64,000 bases of DNA, from positions 1 to 64,000 of the forward strand of contig CALHOU010000030.1 of NCBI GenBank assembly GCA_938035945.1. Reading direction: 5' to 3'. The position numbers and the translations under genes are program-made. Position 1 is the stretch's first letter. Each line of letters begins with the position of its first letter. Origin of the DNA: an uncultured Granulosicoccaceae bacterium. GTDB lineage: Bacteria; Pseudomonadota; Gammaproteobacteria; Granulosicoccales; Granulosicoccaceae. This document shows positions 1 to 10,874 of this stretch, one piece after another. The notes under the pieces were generated by a model that searched no databases, was not told the DNA's origin, and saw nothing but the letters and a program-made list of their open reading frames with translations.

Positions 1-1043
1 AACGCTGTTTCAACCAGCACCGATGGAATATCAGGCGACTTTAAAACCGCAAAATTAGCTTGTTCAACGGACGGCTTGTGCACCGCACCAATTTTCTTTA
101 GCTCGTTAAGCACATCACCACCCACTTCTAAGCTTGCCTCTAGCGTGCTGTTTTGCGCAAGATCTAACAAGGTTTGTTTTAAGTCTTGGCTGAGGCCATC
201 AAGCGCAACATCACCAAACAGTGCATCGGCTTCATTTTCTTTTTCCGCTAACCACGCGGCCGCTTCAGAACTGGCACCTTTTAATGACAAGGCATAAACC
301 GAGCTACCCTTTGCGGCTTTTCGTTTAAACGCATCAGCATGCACCGATACGAATAAGTCTGCGTGCTTGGTGCGCGCAATGCGAATGCGTTGGCGCAAGG
401 GCACATAGGTGTCTTTGCTCCTGATCATCACAGGCGTAATACCGGGCTGCTTGAGCAATCGCTTATAAAGCCTGGTTGCAACTTTTAGTGTGATGTCTTT
501 TTCACGCGTAGCGCGTTGCCCAATAGCGCCAGGGTCTTTACCACCATGACCGGCATCTATTGCGACAACCACATCGCGCAAACCAGAGTTCTCGGTGATT
601 CGCGCCTTGTACTCTGCTAGTTCGGGATTGCCTTTGACACCTAAGTCAACAATCAAACGTTGACCACCTTGGCGCGGGACAAACTTATACGATGCGGCAA
701 CGGGCCGATGCAAGTCGATAACCACGCGTAGCTTGTTGTCGCCATGGGCACCGAAACGAAAACCTTTAACCGCACCTTGATCGAATTGTTGTGGCTCGAT
801 GGATTGTGCGATTTGTGTATTCGGCAGGTCAACAACTAAACGATCAGGCTCAGTGAGTACAAATAACTTGGCATCGCTTGCATTCGAGCTTAGGTCGAAG
901 TGCAGCATTACGTTGTCTTGTTGAACCATGCGAAAGGCTGACAATTCGGTGCTGGCTTGCACACCGGCAACGGGACCGAGCAAGGCCGTACCGCTGATGA
1001 GCTTTACCAGCTGACGACGTGCTGAATCTGGATGCTTGGCCAT
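1..1043 (-). CDS. amiC: N-acetylmuramoyl-L-alanine amidase, AmiB/AmiC-like with AMIN domain (partial, runs off left edge)
   Basis: Reading the minus strand from ATG at 1043 gives MAKHPDSARRQLVKLISGTALLGPVAG (Tat-like RR signal), an AMIN-like region and the amidase_3 motif VVVAIDAGHGGKDPGAIG; no stop before position 1. Absent from the ORF track because it is open at the edge. Confidence 0.88.
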   Translation of the reverse strand, partial: MAKHPDSARRQLVKLISGTALLGPVAGVQASTELSAFRMVQQDNVMLHFDLSSNASDAKLFVLTEPDRLVVDLPNTQIAQSIEPQQFDQGAVKGFRFGAHGDNKLRVVIDLHRPVAASYKFVPRQGGQRLIVDLGVKGNPELAEYKARITENSGLRDVVVAIDAGHGGKDPGAIGQRATREKDITLKVATRLYKRLLKQPGITPVMIRSKDTYVPLRQRIRIARTKHADLFVSVHADAFKRKAAKGSSVYALSLKGASSEAAAWLAEKENEADALFGDVALDGLSQDLKQTLLDLAQNSTLEASLEVGGDVLNELKKIGAVHKPSVEQANFAVLKSPDIPSVLVETA

Positions 1044-1180
1044 AAACAATTTTCACCTGCTTTACATGTAGCTAATATCGCAGACACTTTTTCATGAGAA
1101 CAGCGTCCGCAGAGTAAAGCATAGTGCAGTTTTTCTAATTGCCAAGTTTGATGTGAGAAAGTTTTGTTGCCGCGTGGGTA

Positions 1181-1615
1181 TCAGGTAGAAATGACGACCT
1201 GACGGCCGTTTTCCTGATACTCAATTGTGACCTCTAGGTTCGGCTTTGGCAACAGCCCAGCCCCCTTATCCGGCCATTCAATCAGCAACAAATCACTGTT
1301 TGCAACAATATCGTCGAAGCCGAGATAGTGCAGCTCCTCAGGATCGTTCAAGCGGTACAAATCCATATGCGCAACGCGCCAACCGTCGAGCTCGTAGTTT
1401 TCCACCAGCGTATAGGTTGGGCTTTTGACCGCACCATCATGTCCCAAGGCGCGAATCATCGCGCGCGCCAGAACACTCTTGCCTGCGCCCAAGTCGCCTG
1501 AGAGTGTCATGACACAGGGTTTAGGTAATGATTGCGCAAGCCGTTGGCCAAACGCGATCATATCGTCTTCGGTGGCAACAAAAACCGATGCAGGTATGGG
1601 ATTGTATTTAGCCAC
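1181..1615 (-). CDS. tsaE: tRNA threonylcarbamoyladenosine biosynthesis ATPase TsaE
   Basis: Walker A LSGDLGAGKSVLARAMIRALG, SPTYTLVENYE and HMDLYRL motifs; overlaps the end of rluC. Confidence 0.93.
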   Translation of the reverse strand: MAKYNPIPASVFVATEDDMIAFGQRLAQSLPKPCVMTLSGDLGAGKSVLARAMIRALGHDGAVKSPTYTLVENYELDGWRVAHMDLYRLNDPEELHYLGFDDIVANSDLLLIEWPDKGAGLLPKPNLEVTIEYQENGRQVVIST

Positions 1616-2561
1616 GTGACACCCGCTTTAATTTGGCCAGCGATGCTTCCCATTGTTCACCCACCGGCGCTCGAACCTCCACGTGTTCACTATTCCAGTT
1701 GAAACTTAAAAACCGAGCGTGCAAGTACAATCTGTTGAACCCCAAACGTTTAAACGTAGCGTTGCTCGCATTATCGCCATAGCGCGTGTCACCAACAACC
1801 GCGTGACCACAATGCTTTGCGTGCACACGAATCTGATGTGTGCGACCCGTTTCAATATCAATGTTCATTAACGAGGCCGAGTCGAACTGTTGAATGCAGG
1901 AAAAATGCGACAACGCCGCCTGCCCCTCGGTGCTGACCATCACTCTACGCTCACCCGCGTGTTCTTTGTTCTTGGCCAAAGGCGCATCGACAGTCCTATC
2001 ACCGAGCAACCAAACCCCGTCGACCAAGGCTACATACTGCTTTTTGATATCACGTTCACGAAACAGTGCCTGCATCGCTCGACCAACGCCTCCGTCTTTG
2101 CCTATCAACAGGCAACCGCTGGTGCCGCGATCTAGCCGGTGCACCAACTCCAGGTCAGGTTCGCCGCGTGCCTGACGCAGCGCATCAATGGCGCCAAAGG
2201 CCAGCCCACTGCCAGCATGCACAGCCAGCCCCGCTGGCTTGTTCAAGACCAGAAACTCGTCAGTTTCTAAAATGACGGATTCGGCGATGGCGCTGGCCAG
2301 ACCATCGGGCACCTTTACCTCATCTGAAACTTTGAGCTGCATCGGTGGAATTCTGACCACATCGCCTTCAACCAATTTTCGCGTCGGCTTTATCCGACCG
2401 CCATTGACGCGCACTTGCCCCTTGCGTAACACCTTATAAATGTGGCTACGCGGTACGCCAGGCGCTCGTCGCAGCAGAAAATTGTCAATTCGTTGACCCT
2501 CTTCCGCCTTACCAACCTCGACATGGCGCACCCCGGTTGGGCCCTTGTCACTCTCTTGCAT
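1608..2561 (-). CDS. rluC: 23S rRNA pseudouridine synthase RluC (S4 domain + RluA family)
   Basis: S4-like N-terminus, catalytic VHRLDRGTSGCLLIGK motif, GRTHQIRVHAKHCGHAVVGDTRYG; divergent from rne as in many gammaproteobacteria. Confidence 0.92.
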   Translation of the reverse strand: MQESDKGPTGVRHVEVGKAEEGQRIDNFLLRRAPGVPRSHIYKVLRKGQVRVNGGRIKPTRKLVEGDVVRIPPMQLKVSDEVKVPDGLASAIAESVILETDEFLVLNKPAGLAVHAGSGLAFGAIDALRQARGEPDLELVHRLDRGTSGCLLIGKDGGVGRAMQALFRERDIKKQYVALVDGVWLLGDRTVDAPLAKNKEHAGERRVMVSTEGQAALSHFSCIQQFDSASLMNIDIETGRTHQIRVHAKHCGHAVVGDTRYGDNASNATFKRLGFNRLYLHARFLSFNWNSEHVEVRAPVGEQWEASLAKLKRVSRG

Positions 2562-3021
2562 GAATGTTGCTTCACATTAAATAACGGTGGACCGGCACTA
2601 ATATAATTGCCGAAAAAGCCCTCCACTGCTATATTACAGAATCGGCTGCAATACGGACCACAGCCGCCAGATAGCGTCAAAGGAATCAATTGATGCATCG
2701 GCCTGACGAATCTAAGCCTATTGCGATGCAAAAGGGAATAACAGCGTCGGGGCATACACAGTTTGAACATCGGTCGGCAGAGCACGAAACGCCAATCCGC
2801 CCGATAGACGAAGTTTATCGCGAAGCCAATCTGCGCACACGTCTGCGCAAGCTTCCACAACCTAACTTAATTCGGAAAAAATAGTCCCCATAGCTCAATC
2901 ATGACGTTCGCGATATTTACAATACTGGCTTTCCTCTGCGCTTGGTGCATGCACCCCGCGAGACGGCCCGAGCGCGCACGCATCCAAGCTACTCGGGCGT
3001 CCGAAGTGGATTTTTACCTAC

Positions 3022-6000
3022 ATGAAAAGAATGCTAATCAACGCAACTCACGAAGAAGAGTTGCGAGTAGCCATCGTCGATGGCCAACGACTAATAGACC
3101 TTGATATAGAGAGCAAGAACCGAGAGCAAAAAAAGTCCAACATATATAAAGCAAAAATCACCCGGGTTGAACCTAGCCTGGAAGCAGCGTTTGTCGACTA
3201 TGGCGCTGAGAGACACGGATTTCTACCCTTCAAGGAAATCGCGCGCGAGTATATCAAAGACAAAGGTAAGAAGAACGACAACGGACGCCCGAACGTGCGC
3301 GATGGCATTAAAGAAGGCCAGGAAATTGTTGTTCAAATTGAGAAAGAAGAGCGCAGTAACAAAGGCGCCGCCCTCACAACGTTTATCTCATTGGCAGGCC
3401 GATTTCTGGTTTTAATGCCAAACAATCCTCGTGCTGGTGGTGTGTCTCGCCGCATTGAAGGCGATGATCGAAACGAACTCAAAGCCGCCATGGCCGATGT
3501 CACCGTACCGGATGGCATGGGTACGATTGTGCGCACCGCAGGCGTTGGTCGAACAACGGAAGAACTGCAATGGGATTTGGACTACCAAGCCGAAATTTGG
3601 AAAGCGATTCAAGACGCATCGGCTGAACGCACAGCCCCTTTTCTGGTTTACCAGGAAAGCAACATCATTGTGCGCGCATTGCGTGATTACTTTAGAAGCG
3701 ACATTGGCGAAATCATTGCTGATGAACAAGCGACCTTCGATCAATCGAGTGAATTCATCCGCATGTACATGCCGCAAAATCAACGCAAGTTGAAATTGCA
3801 CACCGATGATGTGCCTTTATTTAATCGCTACCAGATTGAATCACAAATTGAATCGGCGTTCCGCCGTGAAGTTCGCCTGCCCTCTGGCGGTGCATTAGTT
3901 ATCGATCACACGGAAGCGCTTATCTCCATTGATATCAACTCTGCGCGTGCAACAAAGGGTAGTGATATCGAAGAAACCGCAACCAATACAAACTTAGAAG
4001 CCTCTGATGAAATTGCACGCCAACTCCGTTTGCGAGACTTAGGCGGCCTGGTGGTTATTGATTTTATCGACATGATGTCGAACAAGCATCAACGAGCGGT
4101 TGAAAACAGATTACGCGAAGCGTTAAAGCAAGATCGTGCTCGCGTTCAAGTCGGTCGCATTTCTCGTTTTGGCTTGCTTGAAATGTCGCGCCAACGTTTG
4201 CGTCCGTCGTTGGGTGAAACCAGTGAAAACGTATGCCCGCGCTGCCAAGGTCACGGCACCGTGCGAGGTATCGAATCCACTGCCCTATCTATATTGCGGC
4301 TCCTCGAAGAAGAGTCGATGAAAGACAACACGGATCGTGTGCTTGCGGAAGTGCCAGTTGAAGTGGCCACTTATTTACTCAACGAAAAACGCACAAGCAT
4401 TGGTGAAATTGAAGCACGCAATGAAGTGACTTTGCTGATCGTTGCTAATCCAAACTTGCAAACACCGAACTATACGCTTGAACGTGTTCGTGGCAGCGAA
4501 GCCGATCATAATGCGAACAAGCTCAAAAGCTATGAATTGCAAACCGATGGTGAAGACACCTACAGCCCAACAGACCCGCGCGATGAAAAACCCATTGAAC
4601 GCGCAGCGGTAAGCTCGGTCACACCCGACGCACCGGCACCCGCGCCAGCCAAAAAGGAAGCAGCTAAACCTGCAACCGAAAAAGCGGGCATCAGTCGCTT
4701 CTTTGGTGCCGTGAGTTCTTTGTTTGGTGTTACCCCCACAGAACGGGTTGAAGCTGAGCAAGCTGAAGTATCAGAAACCAACAATTCCACTAATAACCGC
4801 AATACACGTGGTGGCCAACGTCGCAACAACCGCAATGACGACAATCGCAACAACCGCGGTAACGCTAAGAAGACCGGCGGTCGCGGCAAGAAGCGCGGTG
4901 CAAAGAAAGAAGCCGACGCTCAGTCTCAGGATAGCAACACGCAAAGCGAGAATAAACCGCGCGGTGGTCGAGGTCGCGGGCGCGGTCGTAGTCAGAGCCA
5001 AGAAAAAGATAAGACAGTGGTTGAAGCCGTTGAAGATAGCAATGGTAATACTGAAAATGCTGAGAATAAAGAGCAAGATCAACCTAAGCGTTCACGTGGT
5101 CGACGCCCTGCTCGTTCGCGAAATAAGAACAACGAGCAAAACACGAGTGACGCATCAAACATTGATGAGTCCGGCGAGAACAACAAGAATAATCGAAATA
5201 GCCGCTCACGCCGACCAGCAAAAGCCGCCAATGCTGAGTCCACTGGCAATGTCACCGAGCCCAATGGTAATGTGATTCCTCCAGAACCACCTGCCGAAGA
5301 TGATGTTAACGGCAATGTTGATCAGGCCGATGATGCAGCTAACCAAGAATCGTCGAACAATGCCCGTCGCCGACGAGGCCCGGGTCGACGCCGGCAGCGT
5401 ACAAATAGCAAACCAGACAACAACGCTACAGCAAGTGACTCTGCGGCAAGTGCATCAAGCAGCGCTGATGCGCCAAAGACTGATGCTAAACCAAGTGCCA
5501 ACACCTCTACTGCCAGCAGCACTCAAGCCGCAGCTAACGATTCGACATCGGGCAAGCCAGATAACAAAACAACATCGAGCAGTGGTTCTTCCATTACGCC
5601 TTCAACGACCAGCCAATCAAGTGCGGCAGCCAGTGCGGCGGCAAGTCCAGCTTCAAGTCCAGCTTCAAGTCCAGCTTCAAGTCCAGCTTCAAGTCCAGCT
5701 TCAAGTCCAGCTTCAAGTCCAGCTTCAAGTCCGGCTTCAAGTCCGGCAGCTAGCACATCTGCACCGAAGACCGGTACTACCAGTGTTGGAAAACCGGCAG
5801 CAACACAAGCTCCAGCCTTGGCGGCCAGTATGGGAAATGCGAAGGCAAAACCGGTGGCCACTAAGCCTGCAGCGAATTCATCAACAAGCGACAGTAACGC
5901 ACCAGCGGCGGACACGAGCGTGGGAGAATCTGATGGTCAACGTGTATCTCAGCGCCAACCCAGCCAGCTAAAAAGTACAGTTCGATCGTTGGCTAACAAG

Positions 6001-6180
6001 GATGATTCAGGTTCGAGTAACAGCTCAAGTCCAAGTAATGCAAGCACCTCGAATACCGGTTCTGGCAGCACTTCAAGTGGCGGTGGATTATCGTTTGCTT
6101 CACGCAAAGTAGCAGACGTAAAAACCAACACAAGCGATGGCAACAAGCCGAAGGTTAAACCGGAAACATCTGACGAGTAA
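3022..6180 (+). CDS. rne: Ribonuclease E
   Basis: [30 protein letters not shown] start, S1 domain, [24 protein letters not shown], Zn-link CPRCQGHG; long Asn/Ser/Arg-rich C-terminal tail. Confidence 0.97.
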   Translation: MKRMLINATHEEELRVAIVDGQRLIDLDIESKNREQKKSNIYKAKITRVEPSLEAAFVDYGAERHGFLPFKEIAREYIKDKGKKNDNGRPNVRDGIKEGQEIVVQIEKEERSNKGAALTTFISLAGRFLVLMPNNPRAGGVSRRIEGDDRNELKAAMADVTVPDGMGTIVRTAGVGRTTEELQWDLDYQAEIWKAIQDASAERTAPFLVYQESNIIVRALRDYFRSDIGEIIADEQATFDQSSEFIRMYMPQNQRKLKLHTDDVPLFNRYQIESQIESAFRREVRLPSGGALVIDHTEALISIDINSARATKGSDIEETATNTNLEASDEIARQLRLRDLGGLVVIDFIDMMSNKHQRAVENRLREALKQDRARVQVGRISRFGLLEMSRQRLRPSLGETSENVCPRCQGHGTVRGIESTALSILRLLEEESMKDNTDRVLAEVPVEVATYLLNEKRTSIGEIEARNEVTLLIVANPNLQTPNYTLERVRGSEADHNANKLKSYELQTDGEDTYSPTDPRDEKPIERAAVSSVTPDAPAPAPAKKEAAKPATEKAGISRFFGAVSSLFGVTPTERVEAEQAEVSETNNSTNNRNTRGGQRRNNRNDDNRNNRGNAKKTGGRGKKRGAKKEADAQSQDSNTQSENKPRGGRGRGRGRSQSQEKDKTVVEAVEDSNGNTENAENKEQDQPKRSRGRRPARSRNKNNEQNTSDASNIDESGENNKNNRNSRSRRPAKAANAESTGNVTEPNGNVIPPEPPAEDDVNGNVDQADDAANQESSNNARRRRGPGRRRQRTNSKPDNNATASDSAASASSSADAPKTDAKPSANTSTASSTQAAANDSTSGKPDNKTTSSSGSSITPSTTSQSSAAASAAASPASSPASSPASSPASSPASSPASSPASSPASSPAASTSAPKTGTTSVGKPAATQAPALAASMGNAKAKPVATKPAANSSTSDSNAPAADTSVGESDGQRVSQRQPSQLKSTVRSLANKDDSGSSNSSSPSNASTSNTGSGSTSSGGGLSFASRKVADVKTNTSDGNKPKVKPETSDE
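5644..5751 (+). repeat. 12-bp tandem repeat (agtccagcttca) encoding (SPAS)8-SPAA in the RNase E tail
   Basis: Nine consecutive in-frame 12-bp units; the last two carry ccg instead of cca. Confidence 0.97.
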
Positions 6181-6200
6181 GTAGTTAGTTTAATGGTTCT

Positions 6201-6227
6201 GCGCTCTGCACCATTGGTGCAGAGCGC
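6201..6227. terminator. Bidirectional terminator-type hairpin between convergent rne and the dynamin-like GTPase gene
   Basis: GCGCTCTGCACC-ATT-GGTGCAGAGCGC: perfect 12-bp stem with 3-nt loop; no strong T-run. Confidence 0.65.
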
Positions 6228-6243
6228 TAACCTAAGTAGTACA

Positions 6244-7656
6244 TCAACCAGACGGTGATGCAAACTGATCATTGAGCTTTTGTACAAAGTCTGACGCTTC
6301 TTCTATCACCTCATCTACATCTCTACGACGACGCTTCGTCCAACCTACCGGTTGCGCTTTGAACACGCTGCGATAAAACCTCGTGTTGTGCTCGAATGCC
6401 GGTTTGTAAATAGCATCATCGCCACTGGTCAATTGCTTGAGCATGTACTTGGTGACTGCTGAACGGACTAGGAAGTGTAAGGCCATCAGCGCTAGCGCAA
6501 TTACAGCAATGCTGCCAATCATGCTCACAGGATTTGCGAACAAGCTGAGTAAAAAAGTAAACGGGGCCGCGCCTGCACCGAGCGCAATCGAGCCGCCAAT
6601 AAGGCTTAGTAAGATTAGTGCGAGCGCGATGATATCAAAGCGAAGCACGCGTTGCTTCCATAACTTTTTCAATCTTGTAATGGCCGGTACTGTTTCATCG
6701 CGCACTCGGTACGCTTCTTTCTCCATCGCACCAACGATTCGATAGGCTCGCTCAGCTTCAACTTGATCAATTCGCGACTCTATTTCGGCCATATCAGCGT
6801 CTCGCTTTGCCGCAAATCTATTTCGCGCAGCCTCTTCTTCAATCGGCGGTGCAATATCTTTGTTGTAGATTGTATAAAAGCGGCCAGCTGTTAATCCTTT
6901 TTGCGACAGCGCTCGTTGCCATGCACCGACAATTTCTTCTGAGTTGTCTTCGCGCGCAGCCGTATCCATTTGATTCAGCACAAACATAAATTTGTTGCTG
7001 TCGGAGCGGTCGATCGTATTACCTACGAGATGTGTGAGTGTGTCCTGCATGGCACCGGGTTCTGGGTGCCGCGCATCAAAAAACACCAACACTAGATCGG
7101 AAATATTCATGATGTGATCGGTCAGGCGCAAAGTCGAGGTGCGCTGATCATCCGCATCAAATCCCGGAGAATCGATCAAAATCTTGCCACGCATGACAGG
7201 CGAATTCGTCACTTTAAGCTGCAAATACGCATCGATTCGACGCCCCTCGCCCGTAGCGACTTTCTCAATTTCATCGCTAATGCGGTAAAAAGGGAAGCGC
7301 ATGTCCGCATCGAGCGCCAAGCCGGGTAGTACTTTCCCGGCATTTTCTTCCCCAAAACAGACGACCGTAAACTTATCATCCACCGCTTGATTACCCGTTT
7401 TCTGCAAGGGCTTTTCTAGATAACTGTTTATAAAAGAAGATTTTCCGGCAGAAAATACTCCGAGAATGGACACCAACGGCCACCACGAAATTTGGGTGGC
7501 ATAAGATTGATCAGGTTTTAGTAAGCCCATGCCGTAAGCAATGCTATCGAGCTTTTCGAATCCTCCAACCGCTTGTATTAGCACAGGGTTCTCACGCTTT
7601 AAGTGTTCTTTCAAACTACTTAGACGTTTGGTTATAGATTTGTCCGCTCGGACCAT
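6244..7656 (-). CDS. Dynamin-like/EHD-like membrane GTPase
   Basis: G1 LGVFSAGKSSFIN, G3 DSPGFD, G4 LNQMD; two hydrophobic segments near the C-terminus. Confidence 0.75.
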   Translation of the reverse strand: MVRADKSITKRLSSLKEHLKRENPVLIQAVGGFEKLDSIAYGMGLLKPDQSYATQISWWPLVSILGVFSAGKSSFINSYLEKPLQKTGNQAVDDKFTVVCFGEENAGKVLPGLALDADMRFPFYRISDEIEKVATGEGRRIDAYLQLKVTNSPVMRGKILIDSPGFDADDQRTSTLRLTDHIMNISDLVLVFFDARHPEPGAMQDTLTHLVGNTIDRSDSNKFMFVLNQMDTAAREDNSEEIVGAWQRALSQKGLTAGRFYTIYNKDIAPPIEEEAARNRFAAKRDADMAEIESRIDQVEAERAYRIVGAMEKEAYRVRDETVPAITRLKKLWKQRVLRFDIIALALILLSLIGGSIALGAGAAPFTFLLSLFANPVSMIGSIAVIALALMALHFLVRSAVTKYMLKQLTSGDDAIYKPAFEHNTRFYRSVFKAQPVGWTKRRRRDVDEVIEEASDFVQKLNDQFASPSG

Positions 7657-7869
7657 TGTGGTCGGATTCTCCGCTGTAAAATGGTAATATCTGTTGTCTG
7701 TCTGTTATTGGCGGCTTCAATGGCTGAAACCCAATATTGCCTACCGTAAAACACCGGCATGGCTTAGACAGAATGCTGATGCACTAGTTTAGCAGCTAGT
7801 CCTTATTTTCAGCGCCGGAACTGGGCTAATGCCCGATAGAAATAATGCGTTCTAAACAAGGAGTAAGCG

Positions 7870-9015
7870 ATGATTTGGGCTGTTTCACTAATTTTTGTGT
7901 TACTGGCGTTTTTTCTAGTTAAAAGCTTGCATTCGCGCCACATTGCCAGATGCGAATACGATGATCGAACTTCGCAACGATTGCCAGATTCTGTAAAAGA
8001 AGCTACCCCGCAACAAACAGAATTTCACGAACAAACAAAAGCCATAACGGCTGAAAAAGCATCCTCGGCGTCGGCAACATTAAATTCAACCAATCAATCA
8101 CAACGTGTTGCGCCGTTGCCTGAACCGATGCCTGCACCGCATGACAGCCCGTCACTGCTTTATGGTGGAACACGTAATGGTGAGAAAAATGGCTCTGCCA
8201 ACACGACGAATGCCAGCATCGAGACGGACCAAGTCGGCAGTGAATCAGTGAGCAATTTGGCCGCACAGGGTTCGACCGCGAGTAATGAGGCATCAGCAGG
8301 TAACTCAACACTTGATCACGGTAGTGAGTCGATGGACTTCACAGCCGAGACGGCAACCCTAAGTGAGGAAGAGGTTGGCACACCCGCTAACGCAGCTGAC
8401 TACGACAGTAATACTGCAAGCAACGCACAAGGCAGCGATGATCAGCAAGAAGCACAAACGAATAGTGCGGGTGTTACAGCGGCAGCAACGGCTGCGGTTG
8501 CGGGTATTGCCGTGGCCAGAGCAAGCAGTGCGCCTGCTTCTGCAGATTCCGCCGTTACTGAAACGTCGTCCGATACACAATCGCAAGTAGCAAGCCAACA
8601 AGTTGTTAATCGACTCAACAGCGATAGCGATCCAAGCATCCAACACAACTCAGTGAATCAAGCTGCAGCGCAATCGACCGAAGCTGAGGTTCAACATACT
8701 GCAATTAATCAGCCGCCAACAGCTGATGCGCAAAACACGATAAACCCCAATGCGATCGATTTAGAACTTGGTGATAGTACTTACAACGACGCCGACGAAT
8801 TAAATGCCGACGATCACGATGAGCTACTCGACTTTGGTGATTTGACTGCAGATATTAGTGAAATGCTAAAGGAGCTAAACCTACGCGAAGACGATTCGCC
8901 ACGTTTGGACATCGATCAAAACGAGTTTAAACAACTAAAGACAGGCGAACCGGGTGAAGTGAAACCTGAAAAAATTGAAAACGTTGCGGGTAAGCTGCGT
9001 AACATGTTGCAGTAG
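7870..9015 (+). CDS. Single-pass membrane-anchored low-complexity protein, unknown function
   Basis: N-terminal TM (MIWAVSLIFVLLAFFLVKSL), long Ala/Ser/Thr/Gln/Asn-rich region, conserved-looking acidic C-terminus DLTADISEMLKELNLREDD...NVAGKLRNMLQ. Confidence 0.7.
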   Translation: MIWAVSLIFVLLAFFLVKSLHSRHIARCEYDDRTSQRLPDSVKEATPQQTEFHEQTKAITAEKASSASATLNSTNQSQRVAPLPEPMPAPHDSPSLLYGGTRNGEKNGSANTTNASIETDQVGSESVSNLAAQGSTASNEASAGNSTLDHGSESMDFTAETATLSEEEVGTPANAADYDSNTASNAQGSDDQQEAQTNSAGVTAAATAAVAGIAVARASSAPASADSAVTETSSDTQSQVASQQVVNRLNSDSDPSIQHNSVNQAAAQSTEAEVQHTAINQPPTADAQNTINPNAIDLELGDSTYNDADELNADDHDELLDFGDLTADISEMLKELNLREDDSPRLDIDQNEFKQLKTGEPGEVKPEKIENVAGKLRNMLQ

Positions 9016-9017
9016 GC

Positions 9018-9650
9018 ATGCCAGCTAGAGTTTTTCGTTCACTTGTTGATTCGCGCAATGTCCATACAATCAGACGTGACTTCATCGCAATCGCCGGTTT
9101 TGTAGCGATTATTTGGATAGTTTTTGCGTTCGATCGTTTTCTCGCATTAGAACAATATGGGTTAGTACCCCGTAGCGTACGAGGTCTTATTGGTATTTTT
9201 GCCATGCCATTCTTGCATGGCGACTTAGCGCATATCATCGGCAATACGATTCCACTGCTTGTCACATTATTATTACTCGCAGGCTCACGTGCAAACAGCG
9301 GCGCCATCGTTTTTCTGATTACCATACTTGCCGGCGCGGGACTATGGTTGTTTGGTCGTGAAGCTTTGCACATAGGTGCTAGTGGATTGGTGTTTGGTCT
9401 GATTGCTTTTCATATTTGCTCCGGCTTCTTTGAACGACGATTCAAATCCATCATCATTGCTTTGCTTGTTGGTGGTTTGTACGCTGGTACCATTATTAAT
9501 GGCGTAATGCCGTTTCAGAAAGGCGTGTCTTGGGATGGTCATTTAATTGGAGCCATTGCCGGAGCTCTGGTTGCCATGATCACCGCAAAATTGATGGTCG
9601 AGCCCGACGGCCCAAATGCACGACCTCATTCTCGCTACAACGATACATAA
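9018..9650 (+). CDS. Rhomboid family intramembrane serine protease
   Basis: FLHGDLAHIIGNTIPL, HIGASGLVFGLIAF (GxSG) and SWDGHLIGAIAGAL motifs. Confidence 0.9.
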   Translation: MPARVFRSLVDSRNVHTIRRDFIAIAGFVAIIWIVFAFDRFLALEQYGLVPRSVRGLIGIFAMPFLHGDLAHIIGNTIPLLVTLLLLAGSRANSGAIVFLITILAGAGLWLFGREALHIGASGLVFGLIAFHICSGFFERRFKSIIIALLVGGLYAGTIINGVMPFQKGVSWDGHLIGAIAGALVAMITAKLMVEPDGPNARPHSRYNDT

Positions 9651-9658
9651 TCTAAATC

Positions 9659-10870
9659 ATGACTGATCCTGTCGCGCCCAAGCGTTTTGAAGGAAACTTC
9701 ACGCAACAAGAGGCGATTCCTGAAGATGCTATTCAACAAGCAATCGAGGTTATGCGTAGCGGTCGCTTGCATCGATACAATGTAGCTGCTGCTGATGAAT
9801 TGTCAGAAACCGCCTTGCTAGAGCAGGAGTACGCCGCCTATCAAGGACAACGTTACGCATTAGCACTGGCATCTGGCGGCTACGCGATGCAAACAGCTCT
9901 GCGCGCAATAGGTTTGCAACCAGGCGATGCGGTGTTAACCAACGCGTTTACTTTGTCTCCAGTGCCTGGCGCTATTGATGCGGTAGGTGGCAAACCCGTA
10001 TTGGTTGAAACCACAAGCGACCTAGTGATTGATATAGACCATCTAGACGTCCAGGCAAAAGCATCAGGTGCGCGCGTTTTAATGCTATCGCACATGCGTG
10101 GTCATATTGCAGATATGGATGCGATCGTTGAGCTAACAAAAAAATATAACATCACCTTGATCGAAGATTGTGCGCATACAATGGGTGCAAGCTTTGATGA
10201 TGTGCGCAGTGGTAACCACGGACAGATTGCTTGCTTTAGTACTCAAACTTACAAACATATGAATTCTGGTGAAGGTGGCTTTCTGACGACCAACGACGAT
10301 ACCTTAATGGCGCGCGCTATCGTGTTATCGGGTTCTTATATGCTGTACGAACGACACGCGGCCGGTCCGCCGCCGCAAGCATTTAAAGAGGTTCGCCTAC
10401 AAACACCAAACTGCAGTGGTCGTATGGATAATTTGCGTGCGGCTATATTGCGGCCTCAAATTCGATCACTCGACGAGAACTGCAAACGCTGGAATGAACG
10501 TTTTGACGTTATTATGAGCACACTCAAACCCTGCAACGTTATTGCCTTGGCGCAACCACACCCCAAAGCGAAAGAAGTGTCTAGCTCGTTTCAGTTCTCT
10601 ATTCCAGATTACAGCGATGAACAGAATCAGCAATTTCTGGCGCAGTGTTTTGATCGTGGTGTAGAACTTAAATGGTTTGGTGCAATCGACCCGGTTGCCT
10701 ACACCAGTCGTTATGAAAGCTGGGCTTATGTTGAATCGGCTAACTTAGCGCAAACAAACCAAGTATTGCACCGCTTATATGATTGCCGGATTCCGCTGAC
10801 ATTTTCTATTGATGACTGCAAACAGATCGCGCAAATCATTGTTGAAGAAGCACGTAATATCGTAGTCTAA
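9659..10870 (+). CDS. DegT/DnrJ/EryC1/StrS family PLP-dependent aminotransferase
   Basis: LIEDCAHTMGASFDD, CFSTQTYKHMNSGEGGFLTT (PLP lysine region), fold-type I layout. Confidence 0.85.
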   Translation: MTDPVAPKRFEGNFTQQEAIPEDAIQQAIEVMRSGRLHRYNVAAADELSETALLEQEYAAYQGQRYALALASGGYAMQTALRAIGLQPGDAVLTNAFTLSPVPGAIDAVGGKPVLVETTSDLVIDIDHLDVQAKASGARVLMLSHMRGHIADMDAIVELTKKYNITLIEDCAHTMGASFDDVRSGNHGQIACFSTQTYKHMNSGEGGFLTTNDDTLMARAIVLSGSYMLYERHAAGPPPQAFKEVRLQTPNCSGRMDNLRAAILRPQIRSLDENCKRWNERFDVIMSTLKPCNVIALAQPHPKAKEVSSSFQFSIPDYSDEQNQQFLAQCFDRGVELKWFGAIDPVAYTSRYESWAYVESANLAQTNQVLHRLYDCRIPLTFSIDDCKQIAQIIVEEARNIVV

Positions 10871-10874
10871 ATTA

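Noticed and set aside
2390-2860. 156-aa minus ORF upstream of and overlapping rluC, plus small + ORFs at 2690 and 2901
   Set aside because: Overlap rluC or the rne leader; translation lacks protein-like features. Best explained as the long rne 5' leader/divergent promoter region.
5644-5751. Tandem repeat considered as a CRISPR-like array
   Set aside because: Units are contiguous 12-mers without spacers and are in frame within rne.
5300-5971. 223-aa + strand ORF inside rne and 130-aa antisense ORF 5523..5915
   Set aside because: Out-of-frame shadows of the 12-bp repeat and biased composition of the RNase E tail; no start signals or independent support.
8003-8646. Minus-strand ORFs opposite the low-complexity membrane protein
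   Set aside because: Compositional artefacts of a repetitive Ala/Ser/Gln-coding region.
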